Below, in pieces: positions 26,057-33,386 of a DNA stretch of 46,031 nt. The DNA comes from Sulfurimonas sp. (GTDB lineage: Bacteria > Campylobacterota > Campylobacteria > Campylobacterales > Sulfurimonadaceae). Under the pieces are notes generated by a model. The model saw nothing but the letters and a program-made list of their open reading frames with translations. It searched no databases and was not told the origin of the DNA. Each line of letters begins with the position of its first letter. The first letter of the stretch is position 1. Made by a program: the position numbers and the translations under genes. The stretch spans positions 1 to 46,031 of the forward strand of contig JAUZSC010000023.1 of NCBI GenBank assembly GCA_030949825.1, in the 5' to 3' direction.

Positions 26057-26075
26057 TAAGCAAATTTAGTTCCAA
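26057..26075 (-). promoter_or_regulatory. Sigma-54 (RpoN) promoter of flgB-flgC-fliE-ftsI
   Basis: On the minus strand TTGGAACTAAATTTGCTTA matches TGGCAC-N5-TTGCTT closely, with the invariant GG (complement of 26072-26073) and GC (complement of 26060-26061) exactly ten bases apart. The start would fall near 26048, 27 bases before the flgB ATG. Flagellar rod genes are RpoN-dependent in Campylobacter, in agreement. Confidence 0.8.
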
Positions 26076-26092
26076 AATGAAAATACTTTTTA

Positions 26093-26101
26093 TGTTATAA
26101 T
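26093..26101 (+). promoter_or_regulatory. Extended -10 promoter of the Uma2-family gene
   Basis: TGTTATAAT (TG-N-TATAAT) lies 28 bases before ATG 26130. It is divergent from, and adjacent to, the sigma-54 promoter of flgB. Confidence 0.6.
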
Positions 26102-26129
26102 TTGTATAAATTATATTAAAGGTTATCTT

Positions 26130-26678
26130 ATGAGTGCTTTAAAATTAGAAGATTTACCACACTATACTTATGATGATTATAAAAATTGGGAAGGTAATAA
26201 CTGGGAACTTATTTACGGACAAGCGTACTGTATGAGTCCTGCACCTATGATAAAGCATCAACATATTAGTTCTAAAGTATCTTGGGAATTACAAAACTTA
26301 TTTAATAATTGTAAAAAATGCCAGGTTCTTATGCCCATAGACTACAAAATTGCAGAAGATACAGTAGTCCAACCAGACAATTCAGTAATATGCCATGAAC
26401 CTACTAATGAAGCCTACATTACAAAAGCACCAAAAATCATATTTGAAATCCTTTCTAAAAGCACTGCAAAAAAAGACAAAGGTTTAAAATACAAACTTTA
26501 CGAACAAGAGGGTGTAGCCTACTACATCATAGTTGACCCAGTAGAAGAGATAGCAAAAGTTTACGAACTTAAAGAAGGAAAATACATAAAAGTATGTGAC
26601 GCAAGCGATGAAAAAGTTGAGTTTACATTAAAAGAGTGTGATGAAAAAATGCTGTTTGACTTTTCTAAGATATGGTAG
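26130..26678 (+). CDS. Uma2 family (DUF820) putative restriction-endonuclease-fold protein
   Basis: A 182-residue protein with the Uma2 pattern: an N-terminal YTYDDYKNWEGNNWELIYGQAYCMSPAP, then HQHISSKVSWELQNLF. The PD-(D/E)xK core is visible as VQPDNSVI (D83) and PKIIFEILSKST (E106), followed by KGLKYKLYEQEGVAYYIIVDP. The nuclease-like residues are present, but the biological role of this family is not established. It is common in cyanobacteria and scattered elsewhere, so a horizontally acquired gene is plausible. It has its own extended -10 promoter and a weak ribosome binding site. Confidence 0.85.
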   Translation: MSALKLEDLPHYTYDDYKNWEGNNWELIYGQAYCMSPAPMIKHQHISSKVSWELQNLFNNCKKCQVLMPIDYKIAEDTVVQPDNSVICHEPTNEAYITKAPKIIFEILSKSTAKKDKGLKYKLYEQEGVAYYIIVDPVEEIAKVYELKEGKYIKVCDASDEKVEFTLKECDEKMLFDFSKIW

Positions 26679-26679
26679 C

Positions 26680-26766
26680 CTATAAACTTAATTGATAAGC
26701 ACCATAAGCTAGAGAAGCCATAATAGAAACAAATGCTAATACGATACCGATAGTTACTAGTGTCAT
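26680..26766 (-). CDS. 28-residue single-span membrane peptide
   Basis: MTLVTIGIVLAFVSIMASLA then YGAYQLSL, almost entirely one membrane helix. Its ATG overlaps the stop of the upstream 77-residue gene as ATGA (26763-26766), a standard sign of translational coupling and the main reason to believe it is expressed. Function unknown. Confidence 0.55.
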   Translation of the reverse strand: MTLVTIGIVLAFVSIMASLAYGAYQLSL

Positions 26767-26996
26767 AAAATATCCTTCAATGATTTTATTTTTTTGTGCA
26801 TAACTTTTGCTAATAGAGAAAAAACAAAAGTTAAAAATATAATACCAATAAGACCAAGCGTTAGTAACAAATCGGAGGACTCATCTAAGTAAACTTTAGA
26901 ACTACCAGCAGCAATAGTTATTATAAATGCTATGATAAAACCTAAGTAAGTTTTAATAGCACCGATTTCTTCTTTTATTTCATCTATTTTAGCCAT
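26763..26996 (-). CDS. 77-residue two-span membrane protein of unknown function
   Basis: MAKIDEIKEEIGAIKTYLGF forms a short amphipathic helix. It is followed by two membrane segments (about 19-33 and 43-65, LLLTLGLIGIIFLTFVFSLLA) and a basic tail (KVMHKKIKSLKDIL). No family recognised. It is divergent from the pilin genes with a 123-base spacer and is followed, with a 4-base overlap, by the 28-residue peptide. Confidence 0.7.
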   Translation of the reverse strand: MAKIDEIKEEIGAIKTYLGFIIAFIITIAAGSSKVYLDESSDLLLTLGLIGIIFLTFVFSLLAKVMHKKIKSLKDIL

Positions 26997-27119
26997 TAGG
27001 TAATTGTAGCATAATTTGTTAAATTACAGGTAATTAAGCAATCTTTTATGTTTATTGTTCCATAATGGTGACAAGGCTACTAGAGTAGTCCAAATTTTTG
27101 AATATTCAAAGGAGTTCTT

Positions 27120-27581
27120 ATGAAAAGAGCTGGTTTTACTATGATCGAATTGATCTTTGTTATCGTTATTTTAGGTATTTTGGCTGCAGTTGCGGTTCCA
27201 AAATTAGCAGCGACGCGTGATGATGCTAAAGTTGCGAAAGGTGCCTCCGCTATATCAACAATTGTTGGTGATATTGGTTCATACTATACTGCTCAAGGCA
27301 AAATGGGTACAAATTGGTCTGATATGACAAATGTACCGTTATACACTTCTGCAACAGCAGAAACTACTACACTTGCTACTGGAGTTAGTGCAGGTACTGC
27401 TGTCTATTTTAAAGATTCCGCTACGACAGCAGGATGTGTAAGCTTTTCGGTAAGTTCTACAGATGGGAACTTAACAGTTGTAGCTGAAAGCAATAGCACA
27501 TCGATATGTTCTGGGATTAATAGTGCAACTGTTAATATTGCAAGAGTGCATACATTTGGTGGTTCTAGCGTTAGTTGGTAA
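27120..27581 (+). CDS. Type IV pilin-like protein 1
   Basis: A 153-residue prepilin. MKRAG is the leader and cleavage is expected between G5 and F6. FTMIELIFVIVILGILAAVAVPK is the class III signal helix with the invariant Glu5 of the mature protein. The exported part is small, Ser/Thr-rich and holds two Cys (AGCVSFS and TSICSG) that could form a disulfide loop. ATG 27120 follows AAGGAG (27110-27115 region). First of three tandem paralogues; assembly genes are not in the window, so pilin and type II secretion pseudopilin cannot be separated. Confidence 0.9.
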   Translation: MKRAGFTMIELIFVIVILGILAAVAVPKLAATRDDAKVAKGASAISTIVGDIGSYYTAQGKMGTNWSDMTNVPLYTSATAETTTLATGVSAGTAVYFKDSATTAGCVSFSVSSTDGNLTVVAESNSTSICSGINSATVNIARVHTFGGSSVSW

Positions 27582-27597
27582 GTTTAACTCGTTAACT

Positions 27598-27622
27598 CGT
27601 TCCCAAGTTGCACTTGGGAACG
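27598..27622. repeat. REP-like palindrome, copy A
   Basis: CGTTCCCAAG (27598-27607) and CTTGGGAACG (27613-27622) form a perfect 10-pair stem with loop TTGCA. It begins 17 bases after pilin gene 1. It belongs to the TTCCCAAGC family seen four times in this segment and could double as an mRNA 3'-end structure. Confidence 0.8.
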
Positions 27623-27669
27623 CATACAGCAATAACAACACCAAAAAGTATAATAATCCAAAATATGAA

Positions 27670-27690
27670 TTCCCAAGCTAAGCATGGGAA
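27670..27690. repeat. REP-like palindrome, copy B
   Basis: TTCCCAAGC, spacer TAA, GCATGGGAA: nine-base arms with one A-A mismatch, followed by CTAGA. It shares 18 of its 21 bases or more with copies D and E. It lies between pilin genes 1 and 2. Confidence 0.8.
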
Positions 27691-27769
27691 CTAGACAATA
27701 CCTTCTATTTTTCTCCCCTTAAACTATAACTAATATGAATACTGCTAAAATATTCAACAAGGAATATAA

Positions 27770-28225
27770 ATGCAAAAACAAAAAGCAGCTTTTACGATGG
27801 TAGAACTCATCTTTGTTATAGTGATACTAGGAATTTTAGCAGCAGTAGCTGTCCCAAAACTAGCTGCAACAAGAGATGATGCAAAAATGTCTAGAACCGC
27901 ACATAACATAATGGTAGGAGCAGGGGAAATTGCTGCATATGCTGTAGCACAAGGTGTGACAGATACTGATTTTACAATAATGTCAAACGCTATGCAATTG
28001 TTACAAAATAGTGGAGAAGCAGTGCTAACAAGTTCAAAAGCAGATATTGCATTTGGAAATGTAAATGACTGCGTATCTGTTGAGGTAGTTAGTGGAGTAA
28101 ACGATGAAAATCTAACGATCTCTTTTGGAAGTGCAGGTACAGATACTTTATGCTTAGCCCTACAAAATTTGATAGATGCACAGCAATACCCAATGCAACT
28201 ACGAGGAAGTTTAGTCGTTCATTGA
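27770..28225 (+). CDS. Type IV pilin-like protein 2
   Basis: A 151-residue prepilin, MQKQKAA then FTMVELIFVIVILGILAAVAVPK, with Glu5 conserved. The residue before the cleavage point is Ala rather than the usual Gly. The C-terminal domain (about 40-151) differs from protein 1 apart from a Cys pair (NDCVSVEV and DTLCLAL). The protein N-terminus is nearly identical to protein 1 although many codons differ, pointing to an old duplication held by selection. ATG follows AAGGAATAT. Confidence 0.9.
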   Translation: MQKQKAAFTMVELIFVIVILGILAAVAVPKLAATRDDAKMSRTAHNIMVGAGEIAAYAVAQGVTDTDFTIMSNAMQLLQNSGEAVLTSSKADIAFGNVNDCVSVEVVSGVNDENLTISFGSAGTDTLCLALQNLIDAQQYPMQLRGSLVVH

Positions 28226-28247
28226 TTACACTCGGATCAATTTAGGC

Positions 28248-28253
28248 TATAAT
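28248..28253 (+). promoter_or_regulatory. Probable -10 box of pilin gene 3
   Basis: TATAAT in GGCTATAATAGG, 33 bases before ATG 28287. It suggests that pilin 3 is transcribed separately from pilin 2, which ends 23 bases earlier. Confidence 0.5.
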
Positions 28254-28286
28254 AGGAAAAAGAAGAGGAAAGAAGAGGAAAGAAAC

Positions 28287-28739
28287 ATGAAAAATGCATT
28301 TTCAATGATAGAATTGGTTTTTGTAATTGTTATTCTTGGAATCTTAGCTGCGATTGCAATACCAAAGTTTGCAGCAACACGAGATGACGCACAAATCGCT
28401 AAGGCTCGTGCGACTATAGCATCTGTGCGTTCAGGAATTGTAAGTGAGCGACAAACCCGACTTATAAAGGGTGATTCTGCGTATATCGAAGCTGGCACAG
28501 GCGCAAATCAGTTAGATGAAGGTGGCTTGTTTGGGGGTGTATTGATGTATTCTGTAACGGATAGCACTAATTCCGGTAATTGGACAAATGTAACACGACC
28601 AGATATTAATAGTTCAACATATAATTATAATGCAAGTGGAGTAAATGTTTTATTTACATACACCCGCTCAGATGGAAAACTTGATTGTAATACTACACAT
28701 GCTACATACGGAGAAGAGTGTAAATTACTTGTGAACTAA
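28287..28739 (+). CDS. Type IV pilin-like protein 3
   Basis: A 150-residue prepilin with a very short leader, MKNA, then FSMIELVFVIVILGILAAIAIPKFAATRDDAQ. Ala again precedes the cleavage site and Glu5 is present. The mature domain contains SVRSGIVSERQTRLIKGDSAYIE and GGLFGGVLMYS, with a Cys pair near the end (DGKLDCN, GEECKLL). That resembles the minor pilins or pseudopilins of Campylobacterota. The leader contains a perfect tandem duplication of AGAAGAGGAA (28261-28280) covering the ribosome binding site. Confidence 0.9.
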   Translation: MKNAFSMIELVFVIVILGILAAIAIPKFAATRDDAQIAKARATIASVRSGIVSERQTRLIKGDSAYIEAGTGANQLDEGGLFGGVLMYSVTDSTNSGNWTNVTRPDINSSTYNYNASGVNVLFTYTRSDGKLDCNTTHATYGEECKLLVN

Positions 28740-28762
28740 GGGGCTTTATCCAAGTTTACTCG

Positions 28763-28783
28763 TTCCATCTCTGGGAGATGGAA
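28763..28783. repeat. Palindrome, copy C (variant arms)
   Basis: TTCCATCTC, spacer TGG, GAGATGGAA: a perfect nine-pair stem in the same CG-TTCC...GGAA-TG frame as the others but with different inner arms. It lies 23 bases after pilin gene 3. Confidence 0.7.
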
Positions 28784-28813
28784 TGTATACAAAGTAAAAT
28801 AACAGAACATTAG

Positions 28814-28864
28814 ACCTCAGGAGAGGTGTAACGAGAAGAAGAGTTCCCAAGCAAAGCATGAGAA
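28814..28864. repeat. Palindrome pair, including copy D
   Basis: A small stem ACCTC/GAGGT (28814-28818 with 28823-28827) is followed by TTCCCAAGC, spacer AAA, GCATGAGAA (28844-28864). The latter is a copy of the B/E type with a C-A mismatch. The interval 28740-28899 holds no gene, only these repeats. Confidence 0.7.
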
Positions 28865-28937
28865 CTAGATATATAAAGTGTGAAAAATAATAAATTAAAA
28901 TGGATATAACATAGTACATTACTACATAATAAGTCCA

Positions 28938-30773
28938 TTGTCCTCCCCTTTAAATCCACTAACATACCACGCTTCTTATGAGATAAAAGCAGGTACAAAA
29001 GTAGCTATAAGTCTAAGAAATAGAGAACTTTTTGGCGTAGTTATCTCAGTATGTGAAAAACCAGAATTTAAAACAAGTGAAATTTTAGAAGTTTTTGATT
29101 TTGTTTATTCTTCACAACAAATGAAATTGGCTCAGTTTATTGCTTCTTATTATATCTCTTCTTTGGGGGATGCTTTGGGCTTGCTTGTTCCTTTTCGTTC
29201 AGGTATACATTCCCAAGCGGAGCATGGGAACGAGAGGAACTTTGATGAGTGGGCATCTAGTATTAAACTTTCAGACAAACAAGTAGATGCTGTTGGTTTT
29301 TTAAACAAGCATAAAACCGCTCTTTTATTTGGCGATACAGGAAGTGGTAAGACTGAAATATATATGAAGTTGTTTGAGCAGATGCTAGCATCTAGTAAAC
29401 GAAGTATATTTTTAATGCCTGAGATTTCTTTAACACCGCAAATGGGGACACGGCTTCAAGAACACTTTGGTGATGCTGTTGTTATGTACCACTCAAAACT
29501 CACTCCAAAACAAAAGAAAGTTGCTATGAAAAAGATTTATGATGGGTCTGCTATGATTATTGCAGGTCCTCGTTCAGCTTTGTTTCTTCCTGTTGATAAC
29601 TTAGGCTTAATCGTTGTAGATGAAGAGCATGACGATAGTTATAAATCTTCTTCACGACCACGATACAATGCTCGAGATATCGCGATTTATATGGGGAAAC
29701 TTTATGATGTTAAAGTAGTGCTTGGTTCGGCTACGCCTAGTTTAAACTCTTATGTTAATTTTCCGTTTATCCGTCTAAAAGGTGGACATTTTGTGTCAAA
29801 TAAAACATTTATTTATGAGAAAAGTTCAGAAAAATTATCGCCTATTCTCCTAAGTGCGATTGAGAAAACTTTAAAAGCAAAAGAACAGGCGATAGTATTT
29901 CTTCCAACTCGGGCTAATTTTAAGTACTTGCAGTGTGGAGATTGTGGTCATAAATACAGTTGTGAGTTTTGCAGTATTGGTATGAGCGTACATCTGAAGT
30001 CGCGTGCTATGAAGTGTCATTATTGCAATTTTACGCAGGCTATTCCTCAGGTTTGCTCAGAGTGTTCGAGTGCTAACTTGGTAAGTGAGCGACTTGGAAC
30101 GGCTGAGGCTGTCAAAAATATTAGTGAGGTATTTAGTGAGTCGGCTGTTGAGCAGTTTGATAGGGACGTTATAACAAGCCAGTCAAAGTTAAAAAAAGCA
30201 CTCAAACGATTTAATGATAAAGAAACGGATATTTTAGTAGGCACACAGATGCTAAGCAAGGGGCATGATTATCATGGCGTTACTTTGGCGCTTGTGCTTG
30301 GAATGGATAACATGTTAAACATGGGTGACTACCGTGCAAGAGAAAAAGCCTTGTCTTCGCTCATTCAAGTATCAGGACGAAGTGGGCGAAAAAAAGATGC
30401 CACAGTTTTTATACAAAGTTTTAATGAAGATTTTTTTAGTAAGTTTTTGAATGATTACGATGCCTTTTTAGAAGAAGAAAAGTTTTTTAGGCAAGGTTTG
30501 TATCCACCTTTTAAAAAGTTGTGCAGGATTTTATTTTCGCATAAAAATGGAGCTAAAGCAAGGCAAGAGATGGACACAATGTATTACGCTCTTTTAAACG
30601 CTCCAAATATAGAGATAGTAGGATTTGGAAAGTGTGCAATAGAGCGTGTCGCAAATAAATACAGGTTTGAGATTTTACTTCGTTCTAGTAAAAGTACAGA
30701 TCTAATAAAGGCAATCCTAATGACGAAAGTACCCTTAGCTGAGATAGATATGGACCCTATCGAGTTTGGTTAA
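28938..30773 (+). CDS. priA: Primosomal protein N' (PriA helicase)
   Basis: PriA reloads the replicative helicase at stalled forks. Motifs include SPLNPLTY of the N-terminal 3'-DNA-binding domain, DTGSGKTEIY (Walker A), VDEEHD (Walker B) and GSATPSL. The zinc-binding insert has Cys pairs CGDCGHKYSCEFC, CHYC and CSEC, followed by GTQMLSKGHD and QVSGRSGRK. The only start in frame is TTG 28938, yet conserved residues (HYYIISPL) continue upstream to about 28902. The ATG at 28900 would serve if one base is missing near 28906-28909. A REP-like palindrome (29210-29230) lies inside the frame. Confidence 0.93.
   Translation: MSSPLNPLTYHASYEIKAGTKVAISLRNRELFGVVISVCEKPEFKTSEILEVFDFVYSSQQMKLAQFIASYYISSLGDALGLLVPFRSGIHSQAEHGNERNFDEWASSIKLSDKQVDAVGFLNKHKTALLFGDTGSGKTEIYMKLFEQMLASSKRSIFLMPEISLTPQMGTRLQEHFGDAVVMYHSKLTPKQKKVAMKKIYDGSAMIIAGPRSALFLPVDNLGLIVVDEEHDDSYKSSSRPRYNARDIAIYMGKLYDVKVVLGSATPSLNSYVNFPFIRLKGGHFVSNKTFIYEKSSEKLSPILLSAIEKTLKAKEQAIVFLPTRANFKYLQCGDCGHKYSCEFCSIGMSVHLKSRAMKCHYCNFTQAIPQVCSECSSANLVSERLGTAEAVKNISEVFSESAVEQFDRDVITSQSKLKKALKRFNDKETDILVGTQMLSKGHDYHGVTLALVLGMDNMLNMGDYRAREKALSSLIQVSGRSGRKKDATVFIQSFNEDFFSKFLNDYDAFLEEEKFFRQGLYPPFKKLCRILFSHKNGAKARQEMDTMYYALLNAPNIEIVGFGKCAIERVANKYRFEILLRSSKSTDLIKAILMTKVPLAEIDMDPIEFG
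29210..29230. repeat. REP-like palindrome, copy E, inside priA
   Basis: TTCCCAAGC, spacer GGA, GCATGGGAA, followed by CGAG, nearly identical to intergenic copies B and D. It is read in frame as part of GIHSQAEHGNERN within PriA, at about residues 90-102 from the TTG start, in the linker before the helicase domain. Confidence 0.85.
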
Positions 30774-31329
30774 TCGTATCAAAAAACCAATAAAAAGACA
30801 TCAGTAATCCAGATGTTTTTTGGTAGCTCTCATCAAACATAAAAGATTTAGCATCTACGACTGGAAGATAAATAACTTCTATTTCTTCTTCGATTAAACC
30901 ACCACCATCACTAACTTTGTTCGAGTCATCACATTGGGCGTAATAAAATGTTTGTTGTGTTCCTGAGATGCCAACACTTGTGTAGAAGGTGCTTATCTTT
31001 TGCAAGTTTTTTACATCTATGTCGTAACCGCATTCTTCTAAAACTTCTTCTTTTGCAATCTGGGCTAATGATACTTTTTTATCTACGATGCCTGCACAAA
31101 GTTCATACATCATTCCATTTGTTTTATTTGCATTTAAAACAGGGATGCGTAGTTGTTTTACGAGTACAAAGGCTTTTCTTTGTGTATGGTAAAGAAGAAT
31201 GCTTACACTGTCATGCGCGATAACTGCTTCCCAAACCTTACTTTTCCCAGCCTGCGTATAGTTGATTTGTATGGGTTTTATGAACTTGGGGTTTTTAAGC
31301 TCTGTTATAGAATCTATCTTATCCATCAA
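30757..31329 (-). CDS. NUDIX hydrolase, ADP-ribose/UDP-sugar pyrophosphatase type
   Basis: A 190-residue protein with the Nudix helix GIVDKKVSLAQIAKEEVLEECGYDI (about 87-111). The catalytic EExxEE-like core EEVLEECGY is intact, but the canonical upstream Glu and Arg are Val and Glu. Together with the N-terminal KSKVWEAVIAHDSVSILLYHTQ and FYTSVGISGTQQTFYYAQ, it resembles the NUDT14/UGPP-like branch acting on nucleoside-diphosphate sugars. The substrate is inferred. It overlaps the upstream M23 peptidase gene by 11 bases (one transcript) and the convergent priA by 17. Confidence 0.88.
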   Translation of the reverse strand: MMDKIDSITELKNPKFIKPIQINYTQAGKSKVWEAVIAHDSVSILLYHTQRKAFVLVKQLRIPVLNANKTNGMMYELCAGIVDKKVSLAQIAKEEVLEECGYDIDVKNLQKISTFYTSVGISGTQQTFYYAQCDDSNKVSDGGGLIEEEIEVIYLPVVDAKSFMFDESYQKTSGLLMSFYWFFDTINQTR

Positions 31330-32500
31330 GTTCTCTATTGTTAAAATAACAAGACTTCTCTATTGCTTGCTTTTTAATGTATGCTTTTTGCTCATCAAGA
31401 TTAAGCGTTATTTTTTTATTATAATTTGTTGAGAGTTCAATAAATGCTGCTTTTTCTTTACTTTTGAGTCTTTTCGTTGTAAGTTGCACGCGTTTTGCAG
31501 GATTTATTGCGCGACCTTTTTTTCTAAGTTCAAAGTGAAGGTGTGGTCCAGTTGAGCGACCTGTTGTACCAACATAGCCTATAGTTTGACCTTTTTTAAC
31601 GCGTTTACCTTTTCGTATGCCCCGTCTAAAAGATTTTAAATGTGCATAACGCGTTTCGTAGTGATCTTTGTGACGGATTTTGATGAGATTACCATAACTT
31701 CCCATTCTCGCGGCATACACAACTGTCCCATTACCAGCAGCAACAACAGGAGTACCGCGTCTTGCCGCATAGTCCATACCTAAGTGCGCTTTCCAGCGTT
31801 TAAGTACAGGATGGAATCTTCTTTTAGTGAAACGAGAAGATATTCTTGCATTTTTTACAGGACGCGCGAGTAAAAAGCTTTCTATCTGCGTTCCTTTTTC
31901 ATCATAATATCTTCCATCTTCATTAAGGTAAATGTAATGAGGTTTATTGTTTGTTTCTACCATAGCAGCTAAAAGTGTAGGCATAGAAAAAGCCTTACCT
32001 AAGCGGTATTTTTGCTCATAAATCATGACTAAATCATCACCTTTGCGAAGTGCTGTAAAATCAAGAGATGATCCAAATGCATTTGAAAAAATTGCGACAA
32101 GGCTGTATGAACCAGTCTCACGCTTAATATCTATAGATGGATTTGATTGTATTTTTAAAGTAAATGACTCAGTTCTTGTTTCGCTCACAATTGGGATAGC
32201 TTCAAACTTATATGAAGTGTCTGTTTTATAAATATGAATCTGCAATTCATCATTAAGAGGGATGAGAACTTGGAGAATCTTTTCATCATTATCTACTAAT
32301 AGATTACAATTAACACCTGCTCGAATCTCTTCAACTAAGCGTCTGTCATCAACATCTAAATTGTCTAAAAGAGGCTTTCTTGGGAGTGTATGTTGTTCTA
32401 AAAACTCAGAATAAGTGACACCATTTGCCCATTTAAAATCTTGAATTTTATTAGCATAGAGTGAAGTTAAAGTAAGAAAAATTAAGAAAAAATGTAGCAT
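31319..32500 (-). CDS. M23 (LytM) family peptidoglycan endopeptidase
   Basis: A 393-residue protein with a signal peptide (MLHFFLIFLTLTSLYA). A long N-terminal region is followed by a C-terminal M23 domain (about 225-345). The zinc ligands are visible: the H and D of HLGMDYAA, then YAHLKSF and GPHLHFELR. A Lys/Arg-rich tail follows. It cleaves peptide cross-links in the periplasm. By family and lineage it resembles the Csd1/Pgp3-type cell-shape enzymes of Helicobacter and Campylobacter, but exact orthology is not shown. It is cotranscribed with the NUDIX gene. Confidence 0.9.
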   Translation of the reverse strand: MLHFFLIFLTLTSLYANKIQDFKWANGVTYSEFLEQHTLPRKPLLDNLDVDDRRLVEEIRAGVNCNLLVDNDEKILQVLIPLNDELQIHIYKTDTSYKFEAIPIVSETRTESFTLKIQSNPSIDIKRETGSYSLVAIFSNAFGSSLDFTALRKGDDLVMIYEQKYRLGKAFSMPTLLAAMVETNNKPHYIYLNEDGRYYDEKGTQIESFLLARPVKNARISSRFTKRRFHPVLKRWKAHLGMDYAARRGTPVVAAGNGTVVYAARMGSYGNLIKIRHKDHYETRYAHLKSFRRGIRKGKRVKKGQTIGYVGTTGRSTGPHLHFELRKKGRAINPAKRVQLTTKRLKSKEKAAFIELSTNYNKKITLNLDEQKAYIKKQAIEKSCYFNNRELDG

Positions 32501-32566
32501 AAAGTTGAACCTAAAATAAAATTATTTGAAAACTCTATCAAAATTTGGCTTAGTCTGAGGTTTGTT

Positions 32567-32575
32567 TGCTATAAT
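32567..32575 (+). promoter_or_regulatory. Extended -10 promoter of the PgbA-like gene
   Basis: TGCTATAAT (TG-N-TATAAT) lies 28 bases before GTG/ATG 32604. It would drive the pgbA-like/glcD/yihY plus-strand operon. Confidence 0.65.
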
Positions 32576-32603
32576 CACAGTATATTTTATCTAAGGATAG
32601 CAA

Positions 32604-33383
32604 GTGAAAAAACATATTATATTATTTTTTCTTTTGACACTAACAGTGTTTGGAGGTGTTATTAAAACACCTATTTTAAGTATTGATGCATCTGAGCAAA
32701 CAGTTAGAATTAAAATAAAAAAAATAGATGTGGGGATAAGTGGATTCGTTGTTCATAGACTTGGAAAATACAATTCCATAATTTTAAAAGACCTTACAGT
32801 TGTGAACTACGATAAAGACACTCAAATAGCTACACTTAAAATGAAAGATTTTGACCAATTAGTTCAAAACTCATTGCCAACGGGAAAATGGAAAGTAGAA
32901 GTAGGCGATATCGCGATTTTGGCATTTGGATATTCTCGTGCCTTACTTATTGCGCCTAATGAAGAAACCTACTATAGAATTACAAAAGCTACAAAGCAGA
33001 TTCAGTGGATTCATCCTGACCTTTTTGCGACAATACTTTCTTTTAACGGACACCCGACACCCCTTAAAGAAGATTTTAATAAAATGAGCATCTCAACCTC
33101 GGCAGGACTGGTATTCTTTTACTTAAACCAAAAGCTTTTTACAGTAGATGCTAAAAGTATGGTGATTTTAAATATAACAAAAGCTGTACTCAAACAAGAC
33201 AGTTTAAAACTTCCATTTTATAGCAGAATAGATAAAATTGACAGCAGTTGGTACGACTGGTTTGATGAAGGTGCAGAAGAATTAGAGGAATATGAAGAAT
33301 ATTATTATTCCCTTTTACTCGATAGTAATCCAAATAATGAAGAGCTTAAACAAGCTTATGTTCAATACCAAAATAAGAGATAA
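32604..33383 (+). CDS. Plasminogen-binding protein PgbA N-terminal domain protein
   Basis: A 259-residue protein with a signal peptide (start MKKHIILFFLLTLTVFGG, GTG start at 32604). The body, with VGISGFVVHRLGKYNSIILKDLTV and GDIAILAFGYSRALLIAPNEETYYRI, fits the N-terminal domain found in Helicobacter PgbA/PgbB. An acidic stretch (EGAEELEEYEEYYY) lies near the end. The neighbour glcD starts 3 bases later, the same pairing as I recall in H. pylori. This is a free-living relative and lacks the Lys-rich plasminogen-binding tail, so the name describes homology, not function. Confidence 0.8.
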   Translation: MKKHIILFFLLTLTVFGGVIKTPILSIDASEQTVRIKIKKIDVGISGFVVHRLGKYNSIILKDLTVVNYDKDTQIATLKMKDFDQLVQNSLPTGKWKVEVGDIAILAFGYSRALLIAPNEETYYRITKATKQIQWIHPDLFATILSFNGHPTPLKEDFNKMSISTSAGLVFFYLNQKLFTVDAKSMVILNITKAVLKQDSLKLPFYSRIDKIDSSWYDWFDEGAEELEEYEEYYYSLLLDSNPNNEELKQAYVQYQNKR

Positions 33384-33386
33384 ATT

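Noticed and set aside
27598..29230. The palindrome cluster as a CRISPR array
   Set aside because: Copies are irregularly spaced, lie between and within genes, and there are no uniform spacers or cas genes.
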